Positions 26,794 through 36,343 of a DNA stretch of 64,000 nt are shown one piece after another; positions within the stretch are counted from its first letter, which is position 1, and each line of letters begins with the position of its first letter. The notes below the pieces were generated by a model. It was not told the origin of the DNA and ran no database searches. It was given only the letters and a program-made list of their open reading frames with translations. Source of the stretch: Pelagibacterium luteolum (GTDB lineage Bacteria > Pseudomonadota > Alphaproteobacteria > Rhizobiales > Devosiaceae); contig NZ_FNCS01000011.1 in assembly GCF_900100665.1 (NCBI RefSeq), positions 33,493 through 97,492 of the forward strand, written 5' to 3'. A program made the position numbers and the translations under genes.

Positions 26794-27819
26794 ATGAAAA
26801 ACGCGGGCCGGACCATAGGTAAAACCTTCGTCTCCGCCCAGCAGGTCGCGGAACGTGCAGGGGTGTCGCGGTCGGCCGTGTCGCGCACATTCACCGATGG
26901 AGCCAGCGTTTCCCCTACCACCCGCAAGCGTGTCCTTGAGGCCGCCGAGGCGTTGGGCTACCACGTCAATCATCTCGCCCGGGGGCTCATCCGAGACAGC
27001 TCTAACATCGTCTCTTTGATCGTTGCCGACATCAACACACCCTATCAAGCCAAGATGATCGAAGCTTTGACGCGGCGCCTGCAGGCCGCAAATAAGATTG
27101 CCATGGTCATCAACACGTCGGGCCAGAACGCCAATGTCGAGGCGGCGCTGCGACAGACACTCCATTACCGCGCGGACGCCACGATCGTGCTCTCGGGCCA
27201 GCCCGCCGCCTCGCTTATCGAAACCTGCCTCAACAATGGACAGCACGTCATCTTGGTCAACCGAGACGACCCCGTCCCAGGGCCCGAAACCATTGTTGTT
27301 ACCAACCGTACTGCAGCACGCCAAGCATTCGACATGCTGTTTCGCGCTGGCTGCCGCGATCTTGCGGTTGTCGCCTCGGCTGTGGGCTCGGCCTCGCTTG
27401 CTGCCCGCGAGAAAGCCTTCGCCCTTGCCGCGGAAGAGGCTGGGGTAAACGTCAACGTCATTCGCTTTGGCCCCACGGCCTACGCCTCGGGTGCGGAAGC
27501 CGCCCGTGCGGTGCTTTCGAAATCGGACCGTCCAGATGGCGTTTTTTGCGTCACTGATCTGCTTGCATGCGGTTTTATGGACGTCGCCCGTAACGAATTT
27601 GGGCTCACAATCCCGGAAGAAATCTGCGTCGTCGGATTTGACGACATCGAGCAGGCAAGCTGGTCCTCCTATGATTTGACGACCTTCCGCCAGCCCGTCG
27701 ACCAGATCGCCGATCACGTGGTCGGTCTTATTGACCATCATCCTCATCTCCACACCGTTCAAGCCCCCACGCGCTTTTCCGCCGAGCCCGTCTGGCGCAA
27801 ATCGGTCCGGCCGCGCTGA
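26794..27819 (+). CDS. LacI-family transcriptional regulator
   Basis: A 341-residue regulator with an N-terminal LacI helix-turn-helix and hinge helix (SAQQVAERAGVSRSAVSRTFTDG...LEAAEALGYHVNHLARGL) and a periplasmic-binding-protein-like effector domain (IVSLIVADINTPYQAKMIEALT...GVFCVTDLLACGFMDVARN...CVVGFDDIEQASWSSYDLTTFRQP). Effectors of this family are usually sugars, sugar phosphates or nucleosides. ATG 26794 follows AGGA. It diverges from the phosphatase operon and converges on the inositol-phosphatase genes. Its two flanking operator-like palindromes recur upstream of the two ABC operons, so it likely controls the whole 22-41 kb block. Confidence 0.92.
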   Translation: MKNAGRTIGKTFVSAQQVAERAGVSRSAVSRTFTDGASVSPTTRKRVLEAAEALGYHVNHLARGLIRDSSNIVSLIVADINTPYQAKMIEALTRRLQAANKIAMVINTSGQNANVEAALRQTLHYRADATIVLSGQPAASLIETCLNNGQHVILVNRDDPVPGPETIVVTNRTAARQAFDMLFRAGCRDLAVVASAVGSASLAAREKAFALAAEEAGVNVNVIRFGPTAYASGAEAARAVLSKSDRPDGVFCVTDLLACGFMDVARNEFGLTIPEEICVVGFDDIEQASWSSYDLTTFRQPVDQIADHVVGLIDHHPHLHTVQAPTRFSAEPVWRKSVRPR

Positions 27820-27845
27820 TAGCGCCCGGCCATCCGCGCGCACCG

Positions 27846-28673
27846 CTAGGCTCTTTCGATGCCGCTGGCTGCAATCATCAAATCCGCAACGCCGGGAGCC
27901 GCGGCAAGAACTGCGCCACCGCTTTCCAGCCCATCTCTGCCCAAAAAGTCGCAAACAACCCCGCCCGCTTCCCTCACAAGCAATAGCCCTGCAAGACAAT
28001 CCCACGGATGCATGTGCAATTCCGCATAAGCGTCTGAACGCCCGTCCGCGACATAGGCCAATCCGAGTGCTCCCGTCGCTGCGCGGCGCACATTGGCGCC
28101 AGTGCCTAAAATCTTGCTCAGGACGTCGAGATAGACCCCATTGCTAATACGCGTTGACCAACCGAGCTCAACGCATGCCGACCCCGCAGCCGCAGTCGGC
28201 GCCACGCGGATTTCCATTCCGTTTCGAAACGCGCCCCGACCCGCCCGCGCAAAATAGAGTTCGTCATGAACCGGATCGTAAATTGCCCCCAAAAGCATCT
28301 CATTGCCGCCCACAAATGCGATAGAGACGCAATAGTGGGGAATTCGGCGCGCAAAATTGGCCGTCCCATCAATGGGATCAACAACCCAAACAGCCTCGCC
28401 TGGCGTTCCGCCCGACTCCTCGCCAAGAAATCCGTCTTCTGGAAAAAGTCTTTTCAGTCGCTCCCGCACCAGTGTTTCCACGGCGGCATCTGTCACGGTC
28501 AAAAAGTCCTGCGGCCCCTTCATCTCAAATCCGCCTTCGATGGCAAACGCTCTTTGCGCCAAAGCTCCGGCCTCCCGAATGAGCGCCACCAATGTCTTCT
28601 CGCGCCGATCAAGGTCTTCGGAGGTCATGGTCATAGGGGAAGGAGTGCTGTGAGATATCGCTGACATAATCAT
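27846..28673 (-). CDS. Inositol-monophosphatase-family enzyme, copy 2
   Basis: A 275-residue Mg-dependent phosphatase of the IMPase/FBPase superfamily. Metal-binding motifs are intact: FLGEESGG, WVVDPIDGTANFARR (D-P-I-D-G-T) and MHPWDCLAGLLLVREAGG. It would release phosphate from inositol, sugar or nucleotide-derived monophosphates. Its ATG overlaps the preceding gene's stop (ATGA). It is the last gene of the long importer operon and ends 26 bases from the convergent LacI gene. N-terminal ATGs at 28673 and 28667 are both possible. Confidence 0.9.
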   Translation of the reverse strand: MIMSAISHSTPSPMTMTSEDLDRREKTLVALIREAGALAQRAFAIEGGFEMKGPQDFLTVTDAAVETLVRERLKRLFPEDGFLGEESGGTPGEAVWVVDPIDGTANFARRIPHYCVSIAFVGGNEMLLGAIYDPVHDELYFARAGRGAFRNGMEIRVAPTAAAGSACVELGWSTRISNGVYLDVLSKILGTGANVRRAATGALGLAYVADGRSDAYAELHMHPWDCLAGLLLVREAGGVVCDFLGRDGLESGGAVLAAAPGVADLMIAASGIERA

Positions 28674-29581
28674 GACTCTGCGTTGAAAGCTGTTGGAGAC
28701 CCAATTTGATAGACTCGGCGTTCAATACGATGCGCCGATACCCTCTCGGCTATCGTTCCGAGTGTTGGATAATTGCCGTTGGCGCCCACAGCGACATAGC
28801 CGGGGCATGAAAACTCTGCTGCGTTGGGCTCTACCTTGCCCAGACCATAGGCATCATAGCGCCCCCCAGCTTGTCTCAGGATCAGTATGGCCGCTGCCAC
28901 ATCCCAGGCATTGACCCCAAATCCGATCGCCGCATCGCACCAGCCTGCGGCCACATGGCAAAGACTTAACGCCGCACTGCCCGTGCGCCGAACCGTGCAA
29001 AACCGCTCGGCAAGCGTTGCAAAATTATCCAACGCATGCGTCCGCCCATCTAGGCGGAAATCGCGCGCCACTGGATAGCTCGTCACGACCATCGCGTCGC
29101 TCTCACCGGGACGGGCCCGAGAGCGCAGTCGCTCTCCATTGAGCCACGCTCCAGATATGTCGGCGGTAAACACATTTCCCGTGACCGGGTCGAGTACGAC
29201 GCCAGCCAAGATCTCGCCATTGACCACTGCTCCAATCGAGACACACCAAAACGCCAGCCCAGCGGCGAAATTCGCCGTTCCATCGATTGGATCGATATAC
29301 CAGTGGATGGGGCCGTCCCCCGACGCCCCGCCCTCTTCGCCTATAAAGCGCGATCCCCCAACCCGCTCACCGATATAGCTTTTGAGCATCTCTTCGGTCT
29401 GACGGTCGTGAATGGTCACGATGTCGTGGAAATCCACCTTGGTGTCTGCGACCATAGGTTGCCGAAACGCCGCCAACAGTGGAGCTCTCACCGAAAGGGC
29501 CGCGCCCATAGCGACCTCACGCAGACTGCTCGAAAGCGCTGAAACATCGAGTTCGGCGGAAGAAGCTTCAAAAAATTGCAC
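28670..29581 (-). CDS. Inositol-monophosphatase-family enzyme, copy 1
   Basis: A 303-residue member of the same superfamily as the following gene but quite diverged, with motifs FIGEEGGASGDGP, WYIDPIDGTANFAAG and VNAWDVAAAILILRQAGG. The start is GTG 29581 with AGGA eight bases upstream. It lies 64 bases after the binding-protein genes in the same operon. Two different IMPase-type enzymes after one importer suggests either two phosphorylated substrates or two phosphate groups on one substrate. Confidence 0.9.
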   Translation of the reverse strand: MQFFEASSAELDVSALSSSLREVAMGAALSVRAPLLAAFRQPMVADTKVDFHDIVTIHDRQTEEMLKSYIGERVGGSRFIGEEGGASGDGPIHWYIDPIDGTANFAAGLAFWCVSIGAVVNGEILAGVVLDPVTGNVFTADISGAWLNGERLRSRARPGESDAMVVTSYPVARDFRLDGRTHALDNFATLAERFCTVRRTGSAALSLCHVAAGWCDAAIGFGVNAWDVAAAILILRQAGGRYDAYGLGKVEPNAAEFSCPGYVAVGANGNYPTLGTIAERVSAHRIERRVYQIGSPTAFNAES

Positions 29582-29645
29582 CGTGTTGGTCCTTGCCCGA
29601 AACGATGGCGACCGATGCCGCCATCACGTTGTGATGTGGCCCGTA

Positions 29646-30782
29646 CTACCGACTGAAGTTGACGCGCCAGAGGTCCTGCCAGTCCTGGCGCGCATCCCAG
29701 TCTTCAAGCGCCGTTGCAGCGTCGTAACCAAACACCCGATCGGCAACGTCCATGATCCCCGACGGCTCGTCAGCCGGCATCGAAATGTCGGTATTGGTGG
29801 GGATCTTGCCATCCACCATCTGGGGCATGATGCCCTCTTCAGTCAGCGTGTAATGGATAAACAGCCGCGCTAGGTTCGGACTGTCAGTGCCCGAAGCGAT
29901 CAAACCGAGCTTAGTGTAGCTCCATCCAACCCATGGCCTGAGCTCTGTACATAGCCCCAGCGCATAGCCTAAATCATCGTTATCCCGAAACTTGGCTGAA
30001 CTCATCAGCCCAACGAACGGATTGTCCTGCCCCCTCACCCCTACCGCTTCAGAAACAGCGTCATCGCCGTCTGTGATCAAGGGCGCGCTCTCGGCGAGCG
30101 CCACAACCCAGGCCGCCGTCGCGCTTGGCTGGTCGGTTTCAAGCGAGACGCCATAATGATCCTCATAGGCTTGGGCCACTTGATCGTCGGCATAGGTCTC
30201 CATCTGATTAAACCAGTCCGAATAGGTTCCCTTCGTTAAGGGGTCCACCATTGCAAACCGACCCTCCCATTCGGGATCAGTTAACTGCCAAATATTGGTG
30301 ACCGGGCATGTTTCATGCGCCTCGGTATTGTACGCAAACACATTGGCATTGGTGGTTATCGCGAGCGGGCTCTGGAACTGAGAGGGGATTTTGTCTTCCA
30401 TATCCGGTGGCAGCCAGCTTTCCACGTAGCCTTGTGGCATGAGCTGGGCAACCGCGGCTGGCGTATCGGTAATCAGCGCGACGTCGCCCTGAACGTTTCC
30501 GGCCTGCGCTTCGCGGGTGATCTGCTCGAACTGCGCCGTTGCCGAAACTTTGACCCCGGTCACCTCGATGCCGTAATGCGCCGAAAACGCCTCGGCCATG
30601 TCGACGATCTTGCCGGTGCTGTCATAGATGGTGATTGGCGCTTCTCCACGAGCCGCTTCAATCAGCGCGTCGAGGTCGAAATTATCTTGGGCGCTTGCTG
30701 GAAGCGAGATGCCTCCTACAAGCACCACAAATAAAGCGCCTGCGATCGGGCGCGTGACGTTCGTCTTGATAGTGGTAGTCAT
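29646..30782 (-). CDS. Periplasmic binding protein, paralogue 1 of 3
   Basis: A 378-residue secreted protein (signal peptide about 1-31 ending ASAQ) of the ferric/phosphonate/sugar-phosphate-type solute-binding cluster. The mature N-terminus has FDLDALIEAA...TIYDSTGKIVDMAEAFSA. The protein ends DWDARQDWQDLWRVNFSR, an ending shared with the next two genes. I see no adjacent Tyr-Tyr pair as used by FbpA for iron, so iron is not favoured. ATG 30782 is preferred to the adjoining GTG 30785. It probably delivers substrate to the permease encoded at 34520-36343. Confidence 0.88.
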   Translation of the reverse strand: MTTTIKTNVTRPIAGALFVVLVGGISLPASAQDNFDLDALIEAARGEAPITIYDSTGKIVDMAEAFSAHYGIEVTGVKVSATAQFEQITREAQAGNVQGDVALITDTPAAVAQLMPQGYVESWLPPDMEDKIPSQFQSPLAITTNANVFAYNTEAHETCPVTNIWQLTDPEWEGRFAMVDPLTKGTYSDWFNQMETYADDQVAQAYEDHYGVSLETDQPSATAAWVVALAESAPLITDGDDAVSEAVGVRGQDNPFVGLMSSAKFRDNDDLGYALGLCTELRPWVGWSYTKLGLIASGTDSPNLARLFIHYTLTEEGIMPQMVDGKIPTNTDISMPADEPSGIMDVADRVFGYDAATALEDWDARQDWQDLWRVNFSR

Positions 30783-30899
30783 CACCTTGTCTCCTCAATG
30801 GCAACCCAGTTGCCAGACGACTGTTACCCACGCGGCCCTTGCACAGGCTCTCTGATGGGCGCACGGCGGCGGACCGCCCTGCGCAGGCTCAATGATGGT

Positions 30900-32012
30900 C
30901 TAGCGGCTGTAATGAATGCGCCAAAAATCCTGCCAGTCCTGCCGGGCATCGAAATCGGCTTGGGCCGTCGCCATCGAAAATGCCATCACATCATCAAGGT
31001 GATCGGCTATGCCAGATGGCTCGTCGGACGGGATCGGGATGTCAGAATTGGTCGAGATCTTGCCATCGATCGTTTGGGGGGCTATGCCCTCGGCAGTGAG
31101 AAGGTAGTGGATGAATAACCGTGCTGCATTTGGACTATCTGTACCCGCAGCGATCAGCCCGGGCCCGGGGTAGAGCCAACCGATAAACGGCTCCATGCCG
31201 GTGCACAGCCCAAGCTTAAATCCACCTGTTTTGTTATCGCGAAACTTGGCAACCGAGGTCAGGCCAAAAAAGGGCTCGGTTTGGCCGGGTGCACCGATCG
31301 CTTCGGCGACAGACGTGGAGTCACCTAAAAGCGGCTGATTTTCGGCATACGCCCGCACCCAAGCCGCCGTCGCACTGCGTTCTTCGGTCTCCAGCGGGAT
31401 CCCAAAATGGGCCTCATATGCGGCGGCCATTTCCGCATCGTAATGTGTCTCCATCTGGTTGAACCAGTCGGCGTAATTGGGTTTAATTAGCGGATCGAGC
31501 ATGGCGAGCTTTCGCGCATGTTCTGGCTCGGTCAATTCCCAGATATTGCTCACAGGGCACGTGTCAAAGACCTCAGTATTGTAGGCAAAAACATGCGGAT
31601 CGTTGACCAGCACCAAGGGATCGGACCACTCAGGCGCAATCTTGCCCGCGAGATCTTCAGGCACCCAGCTTTCCACGATTGCGTTGGGGAGCAATTGGGC
31701 GGCAACCGCCGCCACGTCGGCCGCCACCGAGACGTCCCCGACAATATTGCCCGCCTGGCTCTCACGAATGAGCAGCTCGACCTGATCGGCCTCGTTGACC
31801 TTGCGACCCTCCGCTTGAATGCCATAGGTCTCAGTAAACGCCTGTGCTGTGTCGACAATCTTGCCCGTCACCGCATAGACCGTAATTGGTGGTTCAGATT
31901 GTGCCGCGGCGATCAATGCATCGAGATCGAACGTCTCTTGGCTAAAGGGTGCCCCTGACATCACTAGGATCACTGCGGACCCCAAAAGGATAGATTTCAA
32001 CGATGAGCTCAC
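30900..32012 (-). CDS. Periplasmic binding protein, paralogue 2 of 3
   Basis: A 370-residue secreted protein, similar throughout to its neighbours (TFDLDALIAAA, TGKIVDTAQAFTETYGI, C-terminal DFDARQDWQDFWRIHYSR). The start is set at GTG 32012 because a perfect AGGAGG lies five bases upstream and a signal peptide follows directly (SILLGSAVILVMSGAPFSQ); an earlier in-frame ATG at 32063 would disrupt it. Ligand is unknown. Differences from the other two concentrate in the middle, consistent with altered specificity. Confidence 0.88.
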   Translation of the reverse strand: MSSSLKSILLGSAVILVMSGAPFSQETFDLDALIAAAQSEPPITVYAVTGKIVDTAQAFTETYGIQAEGRKVNEADQVELLIRESQAGNIVGDVSVAADVAAVAAQLLPNAIVESWVPEDLAGKIAPEWSDPLVLVNDPHVFAYNTEVFDTCPVSNIWELTEPEHARKLAMLDPLIKPNYADWFNQMETHYDAEMAAAYEAHFGIPLETEERSATAAWVRAYAENQPLLGDSTSVAEAIGAPGQTEPFFGLTSVAKFRDNKTGGFKLGLCTGMEPFIGWLYPGPGLIAAGTDSPNAARLFIHYLLTAEGIAPQTIDGKISTNSDIPIPSDEPSGIADHLDDVMAFSMATAQADFDARQDWQDFWRIHYSR

Positions 32013-32086
32013 ACGTACCTCCTGCCATGCTCCTTTTAGGATCATGGCCGTTTGAGTTGACACACTGCGTAGGGAAACTTGTCGTC

Positions 32087-32114
32087 GTCATCCCGGTATT
32101 AAATCCGGGATGAC
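32087..32114. repeat. Strong intercistronic inverted repeat
   Basis: GTCATCCCGG (32087-32096) and CCGGGATGAC (32105-32114) are a perfect 10-bp inverted repeat with an 8-base loop, between binding-protein genes 3 and 2. There is no T tract, so it is better read as an mRNA-stabilising or attenuating hairpin, or a REP-like palindrome, than a full terminator. Confidence 0.7.
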
Positions 32115-32159
32115 TGGTCTTGGCTAAACGCCGGCGATCATCACGCCCAGTGCAATACC

Positions 32160-33314
32160 TCAGCGATCATAATTGAGCCGCCAGAAGTCCTGCCAATCCT
32201 GCCGCGTATCGAAATCCTCGATCGCCGTGGCCGTGTTGTAAGGCATCATCTCCTCCATATGCTCGCCGACCCCCGATGGCTCGTCGGAATGCGCGGGGAC
32301 TTGAGAATTCGATGAGATCTTGCCGTCGACGCTTTGAGGCGCGATGCCCTCTTCGGTCAGGAGATAGCGAATAAACAGCCGGGATGCATTTGGACTGTCT
32401 GTCCCCGTCGCAATCATGCCGATCCCCGGATACATCCACCCTGAGAATGGCTCCAAGCCATCGCATAACCCCAGCGCCAGACCATCGGGCGCGTTATCAC
32501 GGAACTTTGCAGTGGCCATCATTCCCATGAAAGGTTCGTCCTGCCCTCGCGCACCCACCGCATCACCGGCCGTGGAATCGGAGTCCGTCAAAAGCGGCGA
32601 ATTGGCTGCAAGCGCTTTGACCCAAGCCTTGGTTGCAGACGCCTCGTCTGTTTCCAACGGGGCGCCGTAATAGGACTCATATGCGGCGGCGACCGCATCG
32701 TCGAAATGGGTCTCCATCTGGTTGAACCAATCTGTATAGGTCGGCTTGCCCAGAGGGTCCTGCATGGCAATCTTGCGGTTCCATTCAGGCTCGGTCAGCT
32801 CCCAGATATTTGCAACCGGGCAGCTTTCATAAGTCTCGGTGTTGTAGGTCCAAACGTTCGGGCTCGAAACGATAATCACCGGGTCCTGCATGCCCTCGGG
32901 AATGAATTCCGCCAGATCGGGTGGCACCCAGCTTTCAAACAGACCCATCGGTACGAGCTGCGCCATGCCCGGCGGGACGTCCTGGACAACAACCACATCG
33001 CCCACGACATTGCCCGACTGGCCCTCCCGCATCACCTGGTCGATCTGGGCGCCCGTCGACACCTTGACCCCGGTCGCCTCCACCCCGTACGCGGCGGAAA
33101 ACGCCTCGGCGATCTCGACGATCTTTCCGGTGCTGTCGTAAACGGTGATAGCTGGCTCAGCTTGTGCCGCCGCAATCAAAGCGTCGAGGTCAAACCCTTC
33201 AGCATCCCAGGCGTTCTGGGCCATTGCTGATGGCGCTCCGAGGCTAATGGCGATCACCGCCAGACTGGCACTGCCCGCAAACCTTTGCAGTCGTTTCGTC
33301 ACTGTCGTTGTCAT
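32160..33314 (-). CDS. Periplasmic binding protein, paralogue 3 of 3
   Basis: A 384-residue secreted protein (signal peptide ending SAMAQ near residue 33) starting at ATG 33314 after GGAGGAGA. It shares GFDLDALIAAA, TVYDSTGKIVEIAEAFSA and the DFDTRQDWQDFWRLNYDR ending with the two following genes. It directly follows the ATPase gene, so it may be the main binding protein of this importer. Family relatives bind Fe(III), 2-aminoethylphosphonate, thiamine, polyamines or hexose phosphates; the neighbouring phosphatases favour a phosphorylated ligand. Confidence 0.88.
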   Translation of the reverse strand: MTTTVTKRLQRFAGSASLAVIAISLGAPSAMAQNAWDAEGFDLDALIAAAQAEPAITVYDSTGKIVEIAEAFSAAYGVEATGVKVSTGAQIDQVMREGQSGNVVGDVVVVQDVPPGMAQLVPMGLFESWVPPDLAEFIPEGMQDPVIIVSSPNVWTYNTETYESCPVANIWELTEPEWNRKIAMQDPLGKPTYTDWFNQMETHFDDAVAAAYESYYGAPLETDEASATKAWVKALAANSPLLTDSDSTAGDAVGARGQDEPFMGMMATAKFRDNAPDGLALGLCDGLEPFSGWMYPGIGMIATGTDSPNASRLFIRYLLTEEGIAPQSVDGKISSNSQVPAHSDEPSGVGEHMEEMMPYNTATAIEDFDTRQDWQDFWRLNYDR

Positions 33315-33349
33315 CGTTTTCTCTCCTCCAAACACTGTTTTTAGTGGTG

Positions 33350-34516
33350 TTACGCCATAGCCTTTTTCGCGACCATCTCAGGCCTCCCCTCACCGCCTTT
33401 CGAAAGCGCGATATCTGCTACCCAGTCCCGATCGCCCTTGTCGTCAAAGACGTGAAGCGCCTCGGGCGGGACATGAAACAAACCCTCCGCGCCATCAGAA
33501 ACGGCAGGCGGTTGATGCGTTGTCAAAAATAGCTTGCTCCCCTCTGCCACCAATTCGATGATCCAAGACCCTCCCGTGGGCAAAACGCCGGTGACCGAGG
33601 CGCGTCCCGACAGCGATCCTTCCGGTACCGCCCCTGCGTCGCGTACAAAGCCAATGGCCTCAGGGCGCATGCCAACTGAACCGATCGATTTGAGCTGAGG
33701 ATAGAATTTTGAAAAATACGCCCGTGCCAATCCGGCGAGCGGTCCGGAACTTTGGTCCGTCATCTCGATAATGTTGATCGGCGGGCTACCCACAAATTCA
33801 GCTACGAACCGGTTTGCGGGTCGCTCGTAGATGTCGTTGGGCGTGCCAACCTGCTGGAGCTCCCCATCGCTCATAACAGCGATCGACGTGGCCAGTGTCA
33901 TAGCTTCCCACTGGTCGTGGGTAACAAAAACAATTGTTGTCTTGAAAGCCTCATGGAGGCGTTTGAGCTCCGCCCGCATTTCCAGTCGAAGGCGCGCGTC
34001 AAGGTTACTCAGCGGTTCGTCGAGCAAAAGCACGTCCGGGTTGACCGCAAGCATTCGCGCTAACGCTACGCGCTGCTGCTGTCCTCCGGAAAGCTGGCTA
34101 GGATAGCGGTCGCGGTATTGCGCGATACCGAGCGTCTTCATTACCTTCTCAACACGGGCCTCGCGCTCGGCTTTTGGCACCTTGCGCAGCCTGAGCCCAA
34201 AATCGGTGTTGCGCTCGATCGTCATGTGCGGCCAGAGCGCATAGCTCTGGAAGACCAAGCCCATGCCGCGCTTTTCGGCCGTGACGAAGGTCCCCGACGA
34301 AACGCAGTCAACCACCCGGTCGCCAATCGTTATCTGACCTTGCGATAGATGCTCGAGCCCAGAAATCATGCGCAACGTCGTCGTCTTGCCGCACCCGGAG
34401 GGGCCGAGCAGGCACATGAATTCGCCATCACCTATTTCGAGATTGAGATTGGAAACGGCCTTTACCGCCGTCCCTCCATAACGCTTTTCTGCATCCTTGA
34501 GCCTGATTGTAGGCAT
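33350..34516 (-). CDS. ABC importer ATPase (FbpC/PotA-like), system A
   Basis: A 388-residue ATPase with Walker A GPSGCGKTT, Q-loop VFQSYALWPHMT, signature LSGGQQQRVALARM, Walker B VLLLDEPLSN and a C-terminal regulatory OB-like domain (TOBE) from about residue 240 containing MRPEAIGFV. It energises import of the substrate delivered by the three binding proteins. It is 3 bases after the permease gene and 35 bases before binding-protein gene 3. Confidence 0.92.
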   Translation of the reverse strand: MPTIRLKDAEKRYGGTAVKAVSNLNLEIGDGEFMCLLGPSGCGKTTTLRMISGLEHLSQGQITIGDRVVDCVSSGTFVTAEKRGMGLVFQSYALWPHMTIERNTDFGLRLRKVPKAEREARVEKVMKTLGIAQYRDRYPSQLSGGQQQRVALARMLAVNPDVLLLDEPLSNLDARLRLEMRAELKRLHEAFKTTIVFVTHDQWEAMTLATSIAVMSDGELQQVGTPNDIYERPANRFVAEFVGSPPINIIEMTDQSSGPLAGLARAYFSKFYPQLKSIGSVGMRPEAIGFVRDAGAVPEGSLSGRASVTGVLPTGGSWIIELVAEGSKLFLTTHQPPAVSDGAEGLFHVPPEALHVFDDKGDRDWVADIALSKGGEGRPEMVAKKAMA

Positions 34517-34519
34517 GGT

Positions 34520-36343
34520 TCAGCTCCCTAGTCCGTCGGCCAGATTGGTCTTGGTGAGTTTTTGGGCCAGAACTGTCCCGAAGTAGGCGATGCCGGCGAT
34601 GATCAGCACCACGGCATTCGCTGCCTGGGTGTAATTGTAGTCCACCAGCCGAAGCGAATAGGTGGTCAAAACGTCGGTCGCGGGTACCGCCAGGATTACA
34701 AATAGGCTCAGCCCCTTGATCCCCGATATGAACGGCAGTAGCACCCCGGTCATCAGTGCGCCCTTCTGGATGGGAATGACCACCCAAATCATGCGCCGCA
34801 ACCACCCCGCGCCGGCAACCTGGGCGGCCTCCTCTGGATCCTTGCCCAATTGCATCATTGCCGAAATGCCCGCCCGAGAAGCATAGGGCATTTGGTCGGC
34901 GATCAGGGCGAGCATCAAGATTGCCACCGTGCCGTAAAGTGCTGGTATGGGTCCACGCTGAACGGCGAACAGCGATAGATAGGCCGCAGCAAAGGCAATG
35001 CCCGGGACCATGTAGGGAAAGAACGTTACGTGGCGCAAAAAGCCGGCCAAAGGCCATACAGGGGTCCGCACCACCACATAGCCAACCAATAAGCCCAATA
35101 TACCCGAGCATATCGAAGCCGTGCCCACGATCCAAAGCGTGTTGAACGCAGCGCTCCAGAGGGCCGGGGCCAAAAGTATTCCGGTGCGCAGGGCAACAGT
35201 ATCGAGATTGGTTCCGATCCAATAATCGAGCGTGAAATTTGAGAACGCGAAATTAGCCGGCACGCGCATGATCGTGGACAGCACCAGCGTCAGCAGCGGC
35301 AGGCCGACAGACACAACAAAAATCAACGCAGCAAACGCTGTGGCCGGAATGCGCATCGGCCCCAGCGCGCTACGCCGCGCCATCGCCCCTTTTCCGCCGA
35401 CCGTCACAAACTTGCGTGCTTCGCGCACGAGCCTTGCGTCAACAAGCAGCGCAATTGCGCCGATCAACAAGATCGCCGTGGCGAGCACTGCTGCCACTCC
35501 GGTCTGACGTGAGGAAATCGAACGATAAAGTCCGGTCGCTAGCAAATCGTAGTTGACCGGCAGCCCAAGCACATAGGGAACGCCGAACTCACCGATGGCT
35601 TTGGCGAAGGCCAAAATGATTGCACTCATTAGCGCAGGCAACATCAAAGGCCCGATGATTTTGAGCGCAACGGTGGGCGTGTTGGCCCCCAGCATCCGCG
35701 CGGAATCCTCCAACTGGCTGTCAAACCTCCGCAGAGCGTTGCCGAACAGCAAGATAAAGAATGGAATGTAGTTGAGCGCCAAAATGATGGTGATCGGCAC
35801 TTGGCCGTAGGCCAACCAATCAGGCGGTGTCAGCCCCAAAGCCTCAAACCATCCCAATTGCCCGCCTACGGAGCGGTTTTTGAAAAGCGTCGCCCAAGCA
35901 AGCGCGAAGGTCCAGGCCGGCAACATAAACGGCACAATTAGCGCGGTCGCAAACCAGCGGCGCGCAAACATATCGGTTCGGCTCACGAGCCAGGCAAGCG
36001 GGCCGCCGATGGCGAGTGAAATCGATATCGCCCCAAACGCCACAGCAAGGGTATTTGTCAGCGGCGTCCAAAATAGACTCTGGGCCACCGGCGAAAACAA
36101 CGCCCGGTTGATATAGTAAAGTGTAAAGGCCCCCGGCTCGCCGCCGATACGGCGCTCGTCGCCAAACTGCACCCGCCCAGCATCGACCAAAAGCGAGATG
36201 ATCGGAACGATGATGAGATAGCCAAACAAAAGCGCAGCCAATATCCCGATCAGCGTTGTCGGGTCGCGCAATGCGACTTGCGAGTTGTAGCGGAACTTGC
36301 TCGCGCGCCCGGCACGGCGCTCCTGACCAGACAGCGCACTCAT
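34520..36343 (-). CDS. Fused two-domain ABC permease, system A
   Basis: A 607-residue inner-membrane protein with about twelve transmembrane segments, made of two fused BPD-type permease domains. Each carries an EAA-loop contact for the ATPase: GANTPTVALKIIGPLMLPA and GAGWLRRMIWVVIPIQKGA. The fused layout is typical of the FbpB/AfuB/PhnU-like importers. ATG 36343 is preferred; a TTG at 36364 would add seven residues. It is the first gene of the minus-strand operon running to 27846, and an operator palindrome lies about 200 bases upstream. Confidence 0.9.
   Translation of the reverse strand: MSALSGQERRAGRASKFRYNSQVALRDPTTLIGILAALLFGYLIIVPIISLLVDAGRVQFGDERRIGGEPGAFTLYYINRALFSPVAQSLFWTPLTNTLAVAFGAISISLAIGGPLAWLVSRTDMFARRWFATALIVPFMLPAWTFALAWATLFKNRSVGGQLGWFEALGLTPPDWLAYGQVPITIILALNYIPFFILLFGNALRRFDSQLEDSARMLGANTPTVALKIIGPLMLPALMSAIILAFAKAIGEFGVPYVLGLPVNYDLLATGLYRSISSRQTGVAAVLATAILLIGAIALLVDARLVREARKFVTVGGKGAMARRSALGPMRIPATAFAALIFVVSVGLPLLTLVLSTIMRVPANFAFSNFTLDYWIGTNLDTVALRTGILLAPALWSAAFNTLWIVGTASICSGILGLLVGYVVVRTPVWPLAGFLRHVTFFPYMVPGIAFAAAYLSLFAVQRGPIPALYGTVAILMLALIADQMPYASRAGISAMMQLGKDPEEAAQVAGAGWLRRMIWVVIPIQKGALMTGVLLPFISGIKGLSLFVILAVPATDVLTTYSLRLVDYNYTQAANAVVLIIAGIAYFGTVLAQKLTKTNLADGLGS

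Noticed and set aside
26695..28005. 436-codon minus-strand frame over the LacI gene
   Set aside because: It is antisense to an intact LacI gene and has shadow-frame composition.
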